Assembly: GCF_002019695.1 (NCBI RefSeq)
Contig: NZ_KV917376.1
Span: 2,192,386 to 2,256,385, forward strand
Length of the DNA stretch: 64,000 bases
Source of the DNA: Evansella clarkii
Lineage (GTDB): Bacteria; Bacillota; Bacilli; Bacillales; Salisediminibacteriaceae
Direction: 5' to 3'
Positions 24,723 to 33,356 of this stretch are shown here, one piece after another (position 1 is the stretch's first letter; the number at the start of each line of letters is the position of its first letter). The position numbers and the translations under genes were made by a program. The notes below the pieces were generated by a model that saw only the letters and a list, made by a program, of their open reading frames with translations, did not search any database and was not told the origin of the DNA.

Positions 24723-25583
24723 ATGGGAAATGATTTTAAGAGAAGCGTAAAAAAGAAGTGGTACGTTGGTTATCAGGAAATGTCCTTTCCCGCTGTACAG
24801 AAGGGATGGGTGCTGCCTCCGGACAGCTGGAGGGAATTTGACCCTTTCATCCTTATGGCAGAGGATTGGTTTAAGCGAGGAGCCTTTTCAGATCATCCCC
24901 ACCGTGGTTTTCAGACGATTACGTATGTGATTGATGGTCGTCTGGAGCACACGGACAACAAAGGCGGGCATGGGATTCTCGAAACAGGGGATGTCCAGTA
25001 CATGAATGCAGGAAGCGGAGCGAGGCATGCGGAAGAAGCTGTGGATGATGATATTGCCCACACACTGCAGCTGTGGCTCAATCTTCCGGCTAAATTGAAA
25101 GGAACGGAAGCCATTTATCAGGATGTGTATTCAGAGGATTGCCCTGCCGTTCCATTTGAGGGCGGCGGACTGAAAGTATACGCAGGGAATCTGCACGGGG
25201 TGACCGGCCCGATGAACCCTCTAGTATCTATTACTTTGTCAGAAATCAGCTTAACCGAAGGGGCAGAATTTACATTGAAGCTCCCTGAGAACCATAATGC
25301 CTTTTTATATGTATTGTCAGGGGATGTAAATTTAGGGACGGAACAGGACAATCTTAAGAAAACAGGCGCTGCCCACCTCACGTATAATGAGGAAGGTTCT
25401 GAGGATATGGAAAGCGAACTGCTGATAAAGGCGGAGAGCCGTTCGAAGATTTTAGTATACTCCGGTCTGCCTATCCGCGAGGAAATCGTCGCACATGGCC
25501 CATTTGTAATGAACACTATGGAAGAAATCCAGCAGGCAGTGAGAGATTTTAATGCCGGAAAATTTGGTCCATCCTCTCAATAA
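24723..25583 (+). CDS. Pirin family bicupin protein
   Basis: A 286-residue pirin. The metal-binding set lies in the N-terminal cupin: FSDHPHRGFQT gives two histidines and MNAGSGARHAEE gives a histidine and a glutamate. The second cupin follows from about residue 165. Pirins bind iron and some act as quercetin dioxygenases or redox-linked regulators; the function here is unknown. The ATG at 24723 has GGAGGG 7 nt upstream, while the longer frame from GTG at 24678 lacks a good ribosome site. Third gene of the nitroreductase set, closed by a terminator. Confidence 0.9.
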   Translation: MGNDFKRSVKKKWYVGYQEMSFPAVQKGWVLPPDSWREFDPFILMAEDWFKRGAFSDHPHRGFQTITYVIDGRLEHTDNKGGHGILETGDVQYMNAGSGARHAEEAVDDDIAHTLQLWLNLPAKLKGTEAIYQDVYSEDCPAVPFEGGGLKVYAGNLHGVTGPMNPLVSITLSEISLTEGAEFTLKLPENHNAFLYVLSGDVNLGTEQDNLKKTGAAHLTYNEEGSEDMESELLIKAESRSKILVYSGLPIREEIVAHGPFVMNTMEEIQQAVRDFNAGKFGPSSQ

Positions 25584-25628
25584 AAAGTAAGGGCGGCAAA
25601 TATATAAGTGTGTTCACAAAACGTTCAC

Positions 25629-25667
25629 AAAATGTTCAAGGGTCTGGCCCCTGAACATTTTTTTCTT
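25629..25667 (+). terminator. Terminator after the pirin gene
   Basis: AAAATGTTCAAGGG pairs with CCCCTGAACATTTT with one mismatch and is followed by TTTTCTTTT. Confidence 0.88.
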
Positions 25668-25695
25668 TTGAGGGGAAGAATTTGCACGGTGTTTT

Positions 25696-25743
25696 TTGAC
25701 CTGAAAGGAGAAAACTTGTAAACTATTGTAGAAAAGTTTTCTC
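25696..25743 (+). promoter_or_regulatory. Promoter overlapped by an inverted repeat, before the alpha/beta hydrolase
   Basis: TTGACC (25696-25701) and TAAACT (25719-25724) are 17 nt apart. GAGAAAACTT (25708-25717) and AAGTTTTCTC (25734-25743) form a perfect 10-bp inverted repeat whose 16-nt centre holds the -10, a typical place for a repressor. The leader to the gene at 25908 is about 170 nt and contains a small CCGG/CCGG hairpin near 25850 but no recognised riboswitch. Confidence 0.6.
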
Positions 25744-25907
25744 TGTGAGGCTTTTAAACTGTCAGACCAATTTACCAGCTAGTAAAATATTTATGATATA
25801 AACCTATGAATCCAGGAACAGACCTATTACTTTCTGCCGTCAGCATCACCGGGAATAACAGCTCCGGTAAAACCTAAGGACAGAAAAAAATACTATAAAG
25901 TGAGGTT

Positions 25908-26708
25908 ATGCTGTTGCTTCATTATCGAGAATACACCTTAGATCCTTCTAGTCCATGGGTAACTTTTATACATGGTGCCGGCGGTAACTCCAGCACCTGG
26001 TTTAAGCAAATAAAAGAATTTAAGAAAAATTTTAATGTACTGCTTATAGATCTCCGGGGTCATGGGAAATCCCCCAGAACAAAATGGAAGAAAGGCGACA
26101 GCTTTGTAGAAGTCGCAGATGAAGTTATTAAAGTTCTGGATCATCTGAAAATACAAACATCCCACTTCGTCGGCATTTCCCTGGGTACAATCGTTATTCA
26201 GACAATTGCTCAAAAGCACACCACGCGTATGAGCTCCATGATTTTAGGAGGCGCGGTTATCAGACTCAATATAAGGACTAAATTCCTTTTTACACTAGGG
26301 AACCTTGGCAAGTATTTTATTCCCTATATGTGGCTGTACAAGTTTCTCGCATGGGTTCTGATGCCGAAGAGCAATCATCTTGAATCCAGGCACGCTTTTG
26401 TACGACAGGCGAAAAAAATGTGCCAGAAGGAATTTATCCGCTGGTTTACTCTTACGAAAGCTATTAACCCGTACCTTGGAAGACTTCAGAAAAACTTCTT
26501 CAATATCCCTACATTGTTTGTAATGGGTGAAGAAGATTACTTGTTCCTTCCTTCTGTCCAGGAACTTGTAAAACACAATGATCAGCTGGAGTTTGAGTGC
26601 ATAAAAAATTCGGGGCATGTATGCAATATTGACCAGCCTCAGGCATTCAACAAGGTGACGATTGATTTCATTAAACAATTTAATAAAGCTGAGCCAACAG
26701 CGGGCTGA
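25908..26708 (+). CDS. Alpha/beta hydrolase
   Basis: A 266-residue alpha/beta hydrolase. The oxyanion segment reads FIHGAGGNSSTWF, the nucleophile elbow is GISLGT (serine), the acid is probably the aspartate in GEEDYLF, and the histidine is in NSGHVCNIDQP. The fold includes a cap of about 80 residues. No signal peptide is present, so it is cytoplasmic. The substrate is unknown; the family covers esterases, lipases and C-C hydrolases. It stands alone behind the inverted-repeat promoter and before a strong terminator. Confidence 0.87.
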   Translation: MLLLHYREYTLDPSSPWVTFIHGAGGNSSTWFKQIKEFKKNFNVLLIDLRGHGKSPRTKWKKGDSFVEVADEVIKVLDHLKIQTSHFVGISLGTIVIQTIAQKHTTRMSSMILGGAVIRLNIRTKFLFTLGNLGKYFIPYMWLYKFLAWVLMPKSNHLESRHAFVRQAKKMCQKEFIRWFTLTKAINPYLGRLQKNFFNIPTLFVMGEEDYLFLPSVQELVKHNDQLEFECIKNSGHVCNIDQPQAFNKVTIDFIKQFNKAEPTAG

Positions 26709-26760
26709 TTGATAAAAAAACTCAGTCGGGACTTCAGAAAACTGCTGCGCCGGCTGCCGA

Positions 26761-26799
26761 AGATCTGTTTCTGATTAAATTCAGAAACAGGTCTTTTTA
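26761..26799 (+). terminator. Terminator after the alpha/beta hydrolase
   Basis: AGATCTGTTTCTGA pairs with TCAGAAACAGGTCT (14 bp with one G-U) around a 6-nt loop, followed by TTTTT. Confidence 0.9.
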
Positions 26800-26876
26800 A
26801 TTTTATCTATACTTGAATCCTTATGACATTTCAGCTAGATTAAATTAAAGGACAGCTTTTAGAGGGGGAATGTGAT

Positions 26877-27374
26877 ATGGAAACTGCTGAAGTGAGAATT
26901 GTTAAGAAACCATCTTTCCAGGTTACCTGCCTGAAATGGGAGGGAGGTTTCAGGCAGGCGGCAAAGGGGAGGATACGAGACACCATAAAGGAGTTTATAG
27001 ACAGGGGAGAAGAAGTGAAAAATCCGAAAGATACAAGCAGGATGTGGGGATTGAGTTATCATACAATGCCTGACGGGTTCACCCATTATACAGGGTATGA
27101 AGTAGAAGGAGAAGCTGAATTGCCTGATGGGATGGAAGCGGTAATCGTGCCAGAATATACATACGCTGTTTACCCTCACCGGAAAGGGCAGGATATAGGT
27201 TCTTCTTATGCACGCCTAAGCCATTGGATAGAGGAAAACGGTTATGAGCCTTATAAAGAAGAGGATCTTCCTGACTATGACCCTCTGCCAATGAAATTTG
27301 AGCTTTACAACTATGAAAATATATTAAGCCAGGTGCCGGAATTCGATATTTATATACCAGTAACAAAAAAATAA
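26877..27374 (+). CDS. GyrI-like / AraC effector-binding domain protein
   Basis: A 165-residue stand-alone effector-binding (GyrI-like, SHS2-fold) protein. It opens with AEVRIVKKPSFQVTCLKWEG and has the duplicated-fold ending FELYNYENILSQVPEFDIYIPV, typical of the AraC-type ligand-binding domain. Without a DNA-binding domain it may bind or hydrolyse small hydrophobic or cationic molecules. AGAGGGGGAATG lies before the ATG. No partner gene is adjacent. The family is confident; the ligand is unknown. Confidence 0.82.
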   Translation: METAEVRIVKKPSFQVTCLKWEGGFRQAAKGRIRDTIKEFIDRGEEVKNPKDTSRMWGLSYHTMPDGFTHYTGYEVEGEAELPDGMEAVIVPEYTYAVYPHRKGQDIGSSYARLSHWIEENGYEPYKEEDLPDYDPLPMKFELYNYENILSQVPEFDIYIPVTKK

Positions 27375-27470
27375 ACTGTGTATGTCATTAGCTCAGAATG
27401 ACTATAAAATTCATTTATAAAAGAGAGGTTGATGAGGTCAGAGCAATGGGGATACTCATAGAAATAAAAT

Positions 27471-27508
27471 AAAAACTCCTCCCGAGTAAGGCTCAGGAGG
27501 AGTTTTTC
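27471..27508. terminator. Bidirectional terminator between the GyrI-like gene and pssA
   Basis: AAAAACTCCTCC and GGAGGAGTTTTT flank a small stem-loop, giving T tracts on both strands; it serves the convergent genes on either side. Confidence 0.9.
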
Positions 27509-28203
27509 TTCAGCTTATTTTTCTTAAGAATAAAATGTACTGACATAAAAACAATATAAAGCGGAATCGACACTATAAAAAGAGTGCTGTATTCATACAT
27601 AGTATTCGTTTCAATGACAATTATCATAGAAATAAAAAACACAGTAATAATTGTGCCGTACTTCGGTATTGGAACTTCTTTAAGGCTCGGTATTTTGAGT
27701 CGGCTGATCATTAGTACAGATAAGAGAGTGTACACAATAGAAATAGGTACATCAGGGACCCAGGCGTCAAATAGTGTGAGCAGGGCGATGATCCCGCCGG
27801 CGGCCGTTATGGGAACACCTGTGAAATACGATGAACTGCCGGATGTATCAACATTAAACCGGGCGAGGCGGATTGCTCCGCACACAGGAAACATGCTTGC
27901 TATGAGCAGGCCGAGGATTCCAAGATCCGCAAAAGTAGTGGTAAAAATAAGTATTGCAGGGGCTACCCCGAAAGTCACTATATCAGCAAGAGAATCAAGC
28001 TCTTTTCCGAACTCAGTTTCCGCATTCAGTTTTCTCGCAAGCCTTCCGTCCATGCTGTCCAGCATCATGCCAATTAATATTGTCACAGCAGCATTTTGAT
28101 ATTCTCCCATGATAGAAAAACCAATGGATAAAAAACCAAACAGCAGGTTACTTAAAGTAAATATATTAGGTATGTTTCGCTTAATCAAATTATCACTTCC
28201 CAT
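27493..28203 (-). CDS. pssA: CDP-diacylglycerol--serine O-phosphatidyltransferase
   Basis: About 236 residues, an integral membrane phospholipid-synthesis enzyme. The CDP-alcohol phosphotransferase motif is complete: DSMDGRLARKLNAETEFG followed by KELDSLADIVTFG, i.e. DGxxAR...G...D...D. NIFTLSNLLFGFLS is typical of the N-terminal helix. It makes phosphatidylserine from CDP-diacylglycerol and serine, which decarboxylation turns into phosphatidylethanolamine; no psd gene follows. The start is uncertain: ATG at 28203 is chosen, TTG at 28233 or 28188 are alternatives. Confidence 0.88.
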   Translation of the reverse strand: MGSDNLIKRNIPNIFTLSNLLFGFLSIGFSIMGEYQNAAVTILIGMMLDSMDGRLARKLNAETEFGKELDSLADIVTFGVAPAILIFTTTFADLGILGLLIASMFPVCGAIRLARFNVDTSGSSSYFTGVPITAAGGIIALLTLFDAWVPDVPISIVYTLLSVLMISRLKIPSLKEVPIPKYGTIITVFFISMIIVIETNTMYEYSTLFIVSIPLYIVFMSVHFILKKNKLKKNSS

Positions 28204-28356
28204 TCCTAAAGTATACACTATTTTTTTGCCCAAAGGAAAACAGAATCAACATTTCCTGGGAAAAATATCTGTATTAATTATTACTGAAAATCGAAAAAAT
28301 ACTCTGTAAATAAGGAGGGGAAACTTGCCGTTACTGGAGAAGGCGTATAGATGGCG

Positions 28357-28435
28357 TCAAGGTACACAAAAAGGCCTTGCGTACCTGAGAATAAGTAAAT
28401 CCATCACTCAGGGTACGCAAGAAAGGGTCATTCAA
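28357..28435. repeat. Degenerate 1.5-unit copy of the 52-bp hairpin repeat
   Basis: TCAAGGTACACAAAAAGGCC, continuing TTGCGTACC, folds like the units of the tandem arrays, and a second half-unit (CTCAGGGTACGCAAGAAAGG) starts 51 bp later. It is the only non-arrayed copy seen, between pssA and the transporter gene. Confidence 0.7.
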
Positions 28436-28440
28436 ACATA

Positions 28441-28470
28441 AAAAACGGCTTTCCAGAGAAAGCCGTTTTT
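28441..28470. terminator. Terminator of the sodium-dependent transporter gene
   Basis: AAAAACGGCTTTC and GAAAGCCGTTTTT form a near-perfect stem with a 4-nt loop and T tracts on both strands. Confidence 0.92.
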
Positions 28471-28479
28471 CCTATTTTC

Positions 28480-29829
28480 TTAGAACAAGCCGATGGAGCT
28501 TAAGAAGATGATGAAGATTGCAACAGGTGCGAAGTATCTTAAAACAAAGACCCACGCGTTTCCAACAGTTGTGTCTCCGAAGTCGGAATCCTGAAGAGCA
28601 TCCGCTTTCTTCCAGCCCCAACCTAAGAAGAGGGCAATTACAAGTCCGCCAAGCGGAAGAAAGATGTTGGAAGCAAGGAAGTCGGCACTATCAAGAATAT
28701 CTCTTCCACCAATGATAGTGACGTTGGAAAGAACGCCCATACCAAGAGATGAAGGAATACCTAGAAGGAAGATGATTCCCCCGATAAGAAGTGCTGTCTT
28801 CTGCCTGGTCCACTCAAACTTCCTCATGAAGTATGCAACAGCAACTTCAAGAAGTGATACAGCTGAAGAAAGAGCTGCAGCAGCTAACAGGAAGAAGAAC
28901 AGTAGTCCGAAAAGCTGTCCGCCGGCAATGTTATCAAAGATTCCAGGTAGTGTGATAAATACAAGTCCAGGGCCTGCGCTTGGATCGATTCCAAAAGCGA
29001 ACACCGCTGGGAAAATCATTAAACCTGCAAGGATTGCGAATAGGGTATCAAGACCAGCTACACTTACAGCAGCGCCAGGAAGTCTGTGCTCTTTAGAAAG
29101 ATAACTTCCGTATGTGATAAGGGCACCCATACCTAAACTTAAGGAGAAGAATGCCTGCCCGAGAGCTGCAAGATAAACACTAGGGTTTGCTAATGCGCTC
29201 CAGTCAGGAGTAAAAAGGAAGCTTAACGCTTCAGATGCTCCTCCTAAAGTCATGCTGTACCCTGCAAGAATAATTACGAGAACAGCAAGGAGTGGCATAA
29301 GGATCTTGTTTGACTTTTCAATACCTTTTTTAACTCCACCGTATACGATAGCTATCGTAAGGGCCATAAACAGGAACTGCCAGAATAACGGGTGGAAGGT
29401 GCTTGTTATAAATCCTCCGAAGTAATCTCCGTAACCGCCGGCTGGTTCAGAAGCAAGCCCCCCGGTGATATATTGTGTGAAATAATGAAGCGTCCATCCT
29501 GCGATAACACCATAAAAAGATAAAATTATAAATGCTGAAGCTACTCCTAAAATACCTGCAATTACCCAAGGCTTACCTGGTGCAAGCTTCCGGAAGGAAC
29601 CTACTGCGTCACTCTGTGCTTTTCTTCCAATTGTGAATTCCGCCATTAAAATCGGGATCCCAATAGCAACAATACAGAGCAGATAAACTAAAAGAAACGC
29701 TGCCCCTCCATTTTCACCGGTAACATAAGAAAATCGCCAGATGTTACCTAAACCTACTGCGGAACCCATTGCAGCCAGGATAAATCCCAGTCGCGTATTC
29801 CACTGCTCACGTGGCTGTAAATCGCTCAA
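28480..29829 (-). CDS. Sodium-dependent transporter, NSS/SNF family
   Basis: A 449-residue Na+-coupled symporter with about 11-12 membrane segments. The N-terminus has RLGFILAAMGSAVGLGNIWR, the LeuT-type Na+ and substrate site of helix 1. GMGALITYGSYL and the helix-8 segment FFFLLAAAALSSAVSLLEV also match the family. Bacterial members import amino acids such as tyrosine, methionine, alanine or tryptophan; the substrate cannot be told. Start is ATG with AAGGGGGTAG upstream. It stands alone between a repeat and a 260-bp A/T-rich gap that must hold its promoter and that of the next gene. Confidence 0.92.
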   Translation of the reverse strand: MSDLQPREQWNTRLGFILAAMGSAVGLGNIWRFSYVTGENGGAAFLLVYLLCIVAIGIPILMAEFTIGRKAQSDAVGSFRKLAPGKPWVIAGILGVASAFIILSFYGVIAGWTLHYFTQYITGGLASEPAGGYGDYFGGFITSTFHPLFWQFLFMALTIAIVYGGVKKGIEKSNKILMPLLAVLVIILAGYSMTLGGASEALSFLFTPDWSALANPSVYLAALGQAFFSLSLGMGALITYGSYLSKEHRLPGAAVSVAGLDTLFAILAGLMIFPAVFAFGIDPSAGPGLVFITLPGIFDNIAGGQLFGLLFFFLLAAAALSSAVSLLEVAVAYFMRKFEWTRQKTALLIGGIIFLLGIPSSLGMGVLSNVTIIGGRDILDSADFLASNIFLPLGGLVIALFLGWGWKKADALQDSDFGDTTVGNAWVFVLRYFAPVAIFIIFLSSIGLF

Positions 29830-30089
29830 CTAAACTACCCCCTTAAAATGTTTTTATAAATATACTAAAAATATAAAATTACTATACCATATATTATCTG
29901 ATTTTTCTCATTATTTTTAAAAAATTTTTTTAGACATTTTATTCCTTGTTTCGACAATATTAATATTTAGATGAAATTAATAGACTTTTTAAAAGCTGCT
30001 GCTAGAGATATATTGCTTCAGATGAAGAAAAAAAGGCTAATATGTTAAAGTAAGGAGTACGATGAGAACGGAGGAAGGAAGGACATACA

Positions 30090-31283
30090 ATGCGTAAAGA
30101 TGTAACGGTCAGAATAAAGAACAAGTTCGGGAAAAAATACAGGCAGGGCTATCCTCTTATTTTTAAAGAAGCGATTATTAATTTAGACGACCTGAAGGAA
30201 GAAGGATCCCTTGTTACTCTTACAGATGAATCAGGCAGTTATCTGGGGACCGGCTACTACGGTTTGCAGAACAAAGGCTTCGGCTGGGTGCTTTCCAGAA
30301 AAGAAAAAGAGAAAATTGATAAGACCTTTTTTGAGAAAAAGATCCAGTCTGCACTGAGAGTACGGAGCAAATTTTTTGAGGATCGGGCCACGACTGCATT
30401 CCGTGTCTTTAATGGAGAAGGTGACGGGATCGGTGGATTCACGATCGATTTTTATGATGGGTATTACCTGATCAACTGGTACAGTGAAGGAATCTATACA
30501 TTCAAAAATGAAGTAGTTAATTCTCTGGAAAAGCTTGTCGACTTTAAAGGCATTTATGAGAAAAAAAGATTCAATACAGAAGGAAAATATATTGAAGATG
30601 ATGATTTTGTAACTGGAGAGCGGGGGGAGTTTCCGTTACTCGTTCAGGAAAACGGGATAAACTTCGCCACAGATTTGAATGAAGGAGCGATGACAGGAGT
30701 TTTCCTTGATCAGAGAGATGTTCGCAGGACGATCAGAGACAAATATGCCCAGGGAAAAACGGTGCTTAATACGTTTTCTTACACAGGAGCTTTTTCTGTG
30801 GCAGCGGCTATAGGGGGCGCTGCTAAAACGACAAGTGTCGACGTGGCAAACAGGAGCCTGCAGAAAACAATTGAGCAGTTCAGTGTGAACGGTATTGATT
30901 ATGAAGCACAGGAAATTATTGTAGAAGATGCATTTCATTACTTTAAGTACGCAAAGAAGAAAGAGAAAAAGTTTGATCTGGTAATCCTTGATCCTCCAAG
31001 CTTTGCACGGACGAAAAAAGTAAAGTTCAGTGCTGCTAAAGACTATAAGAAGCTGCTTAAGGAAGCGGCAGAGATTACAGAAAAAGGCGGCGTAATTGTA
31101 GCTTCCACGAACTTCAGCGGATTTGGAATGGGGAAGTTTAAACAGTTTGCTGAGGAGGCATTTAAGGAGCTTGGGGAAAAATACAAAATTGCCGAGGAAT
31201 TCAGCCTGCCGGAGGATTTCCGCACTGTAAAGGAATACCCGGAAGGAAATTACTTAAAAGTTCTTTTTCTGCAAAAGCTTTAA
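30090..31283 (+). CDS. Class I SAM-dependent rRNA methyltransferase (RlmI/YwbD family)
   Basis: A 397-residue 23S rRNA cytosine-C5 methyltransferase-type protein. An N-terminal PUA domain (about 1-85) is followed by an EEHD-like region and a Rossmann methyltransferase domain (about 180-397). TVLNTFSYTGAFSVAAAIGG is motif I and VILDPPSFARTKK holds the catalytic DPPSF motif. Layout and length match RlmI of E. coli and YwbD of B. subtilis. GGAGGAAGGA lies before the ATG. The exact target base is inferred from the family. Confidence 0.9.
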   Translation: MRKDVTVRIKNKFGKKYRQGYPLIFKEAIINLDDLKEEGSLVTLTDESGSYLGTGYYGLQNKGFGWVLSRKEKEKIDKTFFEKKIQSALRVRSKFFEDRATTAFRVFNGEGDGIGGFTIDFYDGYYLINWYSEGIYTFKNEVVNSLEKLVDFKGIYEKKRFNTEGKYIEDDDFVTGERGEFPLLVQENGINFATDLNEGAMTGVFLDQRDVRRTIRDKYAQGKTVLNTFSYTGAFSVAAAIGGAAKTTSVDVANRSLQKTIEQFSVNGIDYEAQEIIVEDAFHYFKYAKKKEKKFDLVILDPPSFARTKKVKFSAAKDYKKLLKEAAEITEKGGVIVASTNFSGFGMGKFKQFAEEAFKELGEKYKIAEEFSLPEDFRTVKEYPEGNYLKVLFLQKL

Positions 31284-31321
31284 TACGTTAACAAGAAGTT
31301 TTTTGTGTAGCGAATGTGTTT

Positions 31322-31466
31322 AAATGCAGGTTCGGATCCCCATTCCATTATTCCGTTAATTTCCTTGTTTTTTAACATGCTCTAAGATTCTGGTACCGTT
31401 ATTCTCTTGTTTCACCACTGAAATCACCAGATTTAATGCAAATAAAGGAACGAGGATCCGTTTGCG
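31322..31466 (-). repeat. Diverged inverted copy of the 194-bp repeat
   Basis: Read on the minus strand, this stretch aligns over most of its length with the unit at 10131-10518: both have GGATCCTCGTTCC, then GATTTCAG, GAAACA, GAGAATAACGG, ACCAG, GGAAAT and TAACGGAATAATGG-like segments in the same order. Identity is clearly lower than between the tandem copies. It fills the gap after the rRNA methyltransferase; the remaining ~115 bp to 31582 contain nothing else I recognise. Confidence 0.75.
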
Positions 31467-31582
31467 GGTTTAGCACACCAACTAACATTAAATAGCAAAA
31501 TAATGACACCGATATTGTCATTGTGTTATTTCCGTAGCTGTATTGTATACAAATACTAGCACAACTACGCCTATGCTTTCTC

Positions 31583-32173
31583 TTAAGGCTTGCCGATCGG
31601 CGAGTTTTCTTTAGTTTGTTTCTGCATCCAGGCGAACAACTTAGTCAGGAAGTATGCGGCCAGGAACAGGACGATATAAATCAGAAAAATATGGAAGTAG
31701 TTTACCCACTGAAATCTTTCGAATAATCCGTTGATTACGAGGATCGGCTTAAATCCAAAACCAAATATAAGTGCTGTAATGAAGGCGTAGAGATAGAAGC
31801 TTTTATTATTGTTTATTGTCCATTGGTAAACGAGCATCACAGCAACTGGAATCAAAGCAGCATCCAGGGAAACACTCGGAATAAATGGCAGAACCTGATA
31901 CGGATAGCCCCACAGGCCAAGACGAATACCGATTTGGTCTGTATACGCAAAAAGAACATGTACCGCGAAACCGTAAAAACTAATTAAATAAATTTTTTCT
32001 CTGTCGATCGTAAAATAAACGACAATCAGTGGTCCGAGAAGTATTAGCAGACATACCCAGAACTGCCATGAGCTGAAATCAGAGTACAGCTGCCAGTATG
32101 CTATTCCTTCTTCAGTCAGTTTTTTCTGCATGGAAACGAGCTCGTTGAAATACTTCCCGCGGTCTTCTCTCAT
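31583..32173 (-). CDS. CBO0543-like membrane protein
   Basis: A 196-residue membrane protein with about five hydrophobic segments after an amphipathic N-terminus (REDRGKYFNELVSMQKKLTE). It looks like the CBO0543 family of Firmicutes membrane proteins of unknown function, which often occur as paralogs in spore formers. FIPSVSLDAALIPVAVMLVYQW is the most conserved-looking part. The ATG at 32173 has AGGGGGTGA upstream; the longer frame from 32230 is not supported. No partner genes suggest a role. Confidence 0.65.
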   Translation of the reverse strand: MREDRGKYFNELVSMQKKLTEEGIAYWQLYSDFSSWQFWVCLLILLGPLIVVYFTIDREKIYLISFYGFAVHVLFAYTDQIGIRLGLWGYPYQVLPFIPSVSLDAALIPVAVMLVYQWTINNNKSFYLYAFITALIFGFGFKPILVINGLFERFQWVNYFHIFLIYIVLFLAAYFLTKLFAWMQKQTKENSPIGKP

Positions 32174-32261
32174 GTAATTCACCCCCTGGCTCTTAATGCA
32201 TAAGGGTAGTATTTTCCTGCCGTGTATCAACTATATATGTTTAACGGGAATTTGGTAAAAG

Positions 32262-32310
32262 AAAAAACGCTCTCCCTGGAGCCTGATACAGACAAAAGGA
32301 GAACGTTTTT
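32262..32310 (-). terminator. Terminator of the 5'-3' exonuclease gene
   Basis: On the minus strand AAAAACGTTCTCC pairs with GGGAGAGCGTTTTTT around a 22-nt loop, ending in a T tract. Confidence 0.85.
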
Positions 32311-32315
32311 AACAG

Positions 32316-33191
32316 TTATTTTATTAAACTGTGCAGATTTTTAAATTCCAGTTCTTTGAATTTCTCGTTCATTCTAGTTTCGTTAATTTGATAGACGGCA
32401 CTGTCGAGCTCACATACTACATCTACTTCACAGTGGATTTTAGCAAGCTTTCTTGACAGGTGAAGCATATCAAGATCCTGTTCAATTTTTGCCCGCTGCG
32501 CCTTTGTAAGGGCTGGGAGGTTATCAAGTATGCCTTCTATCGTTTCATACTTCTTAAGAAGATTAAGAGCTGTTTTTTCGCCAATCCCTTTAACTCCAGG
32601 GTAATTGTCACTGCTGTCTCCCATGAGTGCTTTCAGGTCTACCATCTGTTTAGGGGTGATCCCTTTCTCCTCAATGAAGCTGTCTTCTTTATACATGGCA
32701 TAGTTACCATACCCTTTTTTCAGAAGCACTACATGGACGTTTTCTTCAATGAGCTGAAGTATATCCTGGTCTCCTGTGAGAATGAGCACTTCGGAATCTT
32801 CTTTATAAAGGTTTGCTAACGTGCCAATGCAGTCGTCAGCTTCATAGCCAGCTAGGCCTACATTAGGAATATCAAGAGCTGCTGCCACATCTTTTACAAG
32901 ATCGAACTGGGGAATAAGTTCAACAGGCGGCTCGCCTCTGTTTGCTTTATATCCGTCGAAAAGCTCTGTACGGAAAGTTTTACTGCCCATATCCCAGCAG
33001 GCAACGACATGGCTCGGTTTATACGTATTTACCGCTGTGAAAAGATGTTTTACAAAGCCGTATACGCCGTTAGTAGGGACTCCTTTACTGTTTACCATAA
33101 AATAACCGCTCATAGCTGTCGCATAGAATGCACGGAAAAGAAGCGCCATTCCATCTACAAGCAATACTCTGTTTTTTGTTGTATTCATCAT
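32316..33191 (-). CDS. ypcP: 5'-3' exonuclease (YpcP type)
   Basis: A 291-residue stand-alone flap/5'-3' exonuclease related to the N-terminal domain of DNA polymerase I. The metal-binding acidic clusters are present: LVDGMALLFRAFYA, GYEADDCIGTLA, LTGDQDILQL and LMGDSSDNYPGVKGIGEKTA, the last leading into the helix-3-turn-helix. It removes RNA primers and flaps in replication and repair. Two ATG codons lie at the start (33191 and 33188); AGGTG precedes them. It stands alone with its own terminator. Confidence 0.92.
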   Translation of the reverse strand: MMNTTKNRVLLVDGMALLFRAFYATAMSGYFMVNSKGVPTNGVYGFVKHLFTAVNTYKPSHVVACWDMGSKTFRTELFDGYKANRGEPPVELIPQFDLVKDVAAALDIPNVGLAGYEADDCIGTLANLYKEDSEVLILTGDQDILQLIEENVHVVLLKKGYGNYAMYKEDSFIEEKGITPKQMVDLKALMGDSSDNYPGVKGIGEKTALNLLKKYETIEGILDNLPALTKAQRAKIEQDLDMLHLSRKLAKIHCEVDVVCELDSAVYQINETRMNEKFKELEFKNLHSLIK

Positions 33192-33356
33192 TTACACCTC
33201 ATTTATTCTGAGGCTGAGCGGAAAAGATCCAGTATAAAAACAATCGGCCGGGTACCTGTAATGCGCAGGATCCCGGCTGATTTACTATCTGTTCCGGCTG
33301 AACAGCCTTAAGTTTTTATTTCACTCATTCTATTATACCAAATTTCTGCCCTCCAG

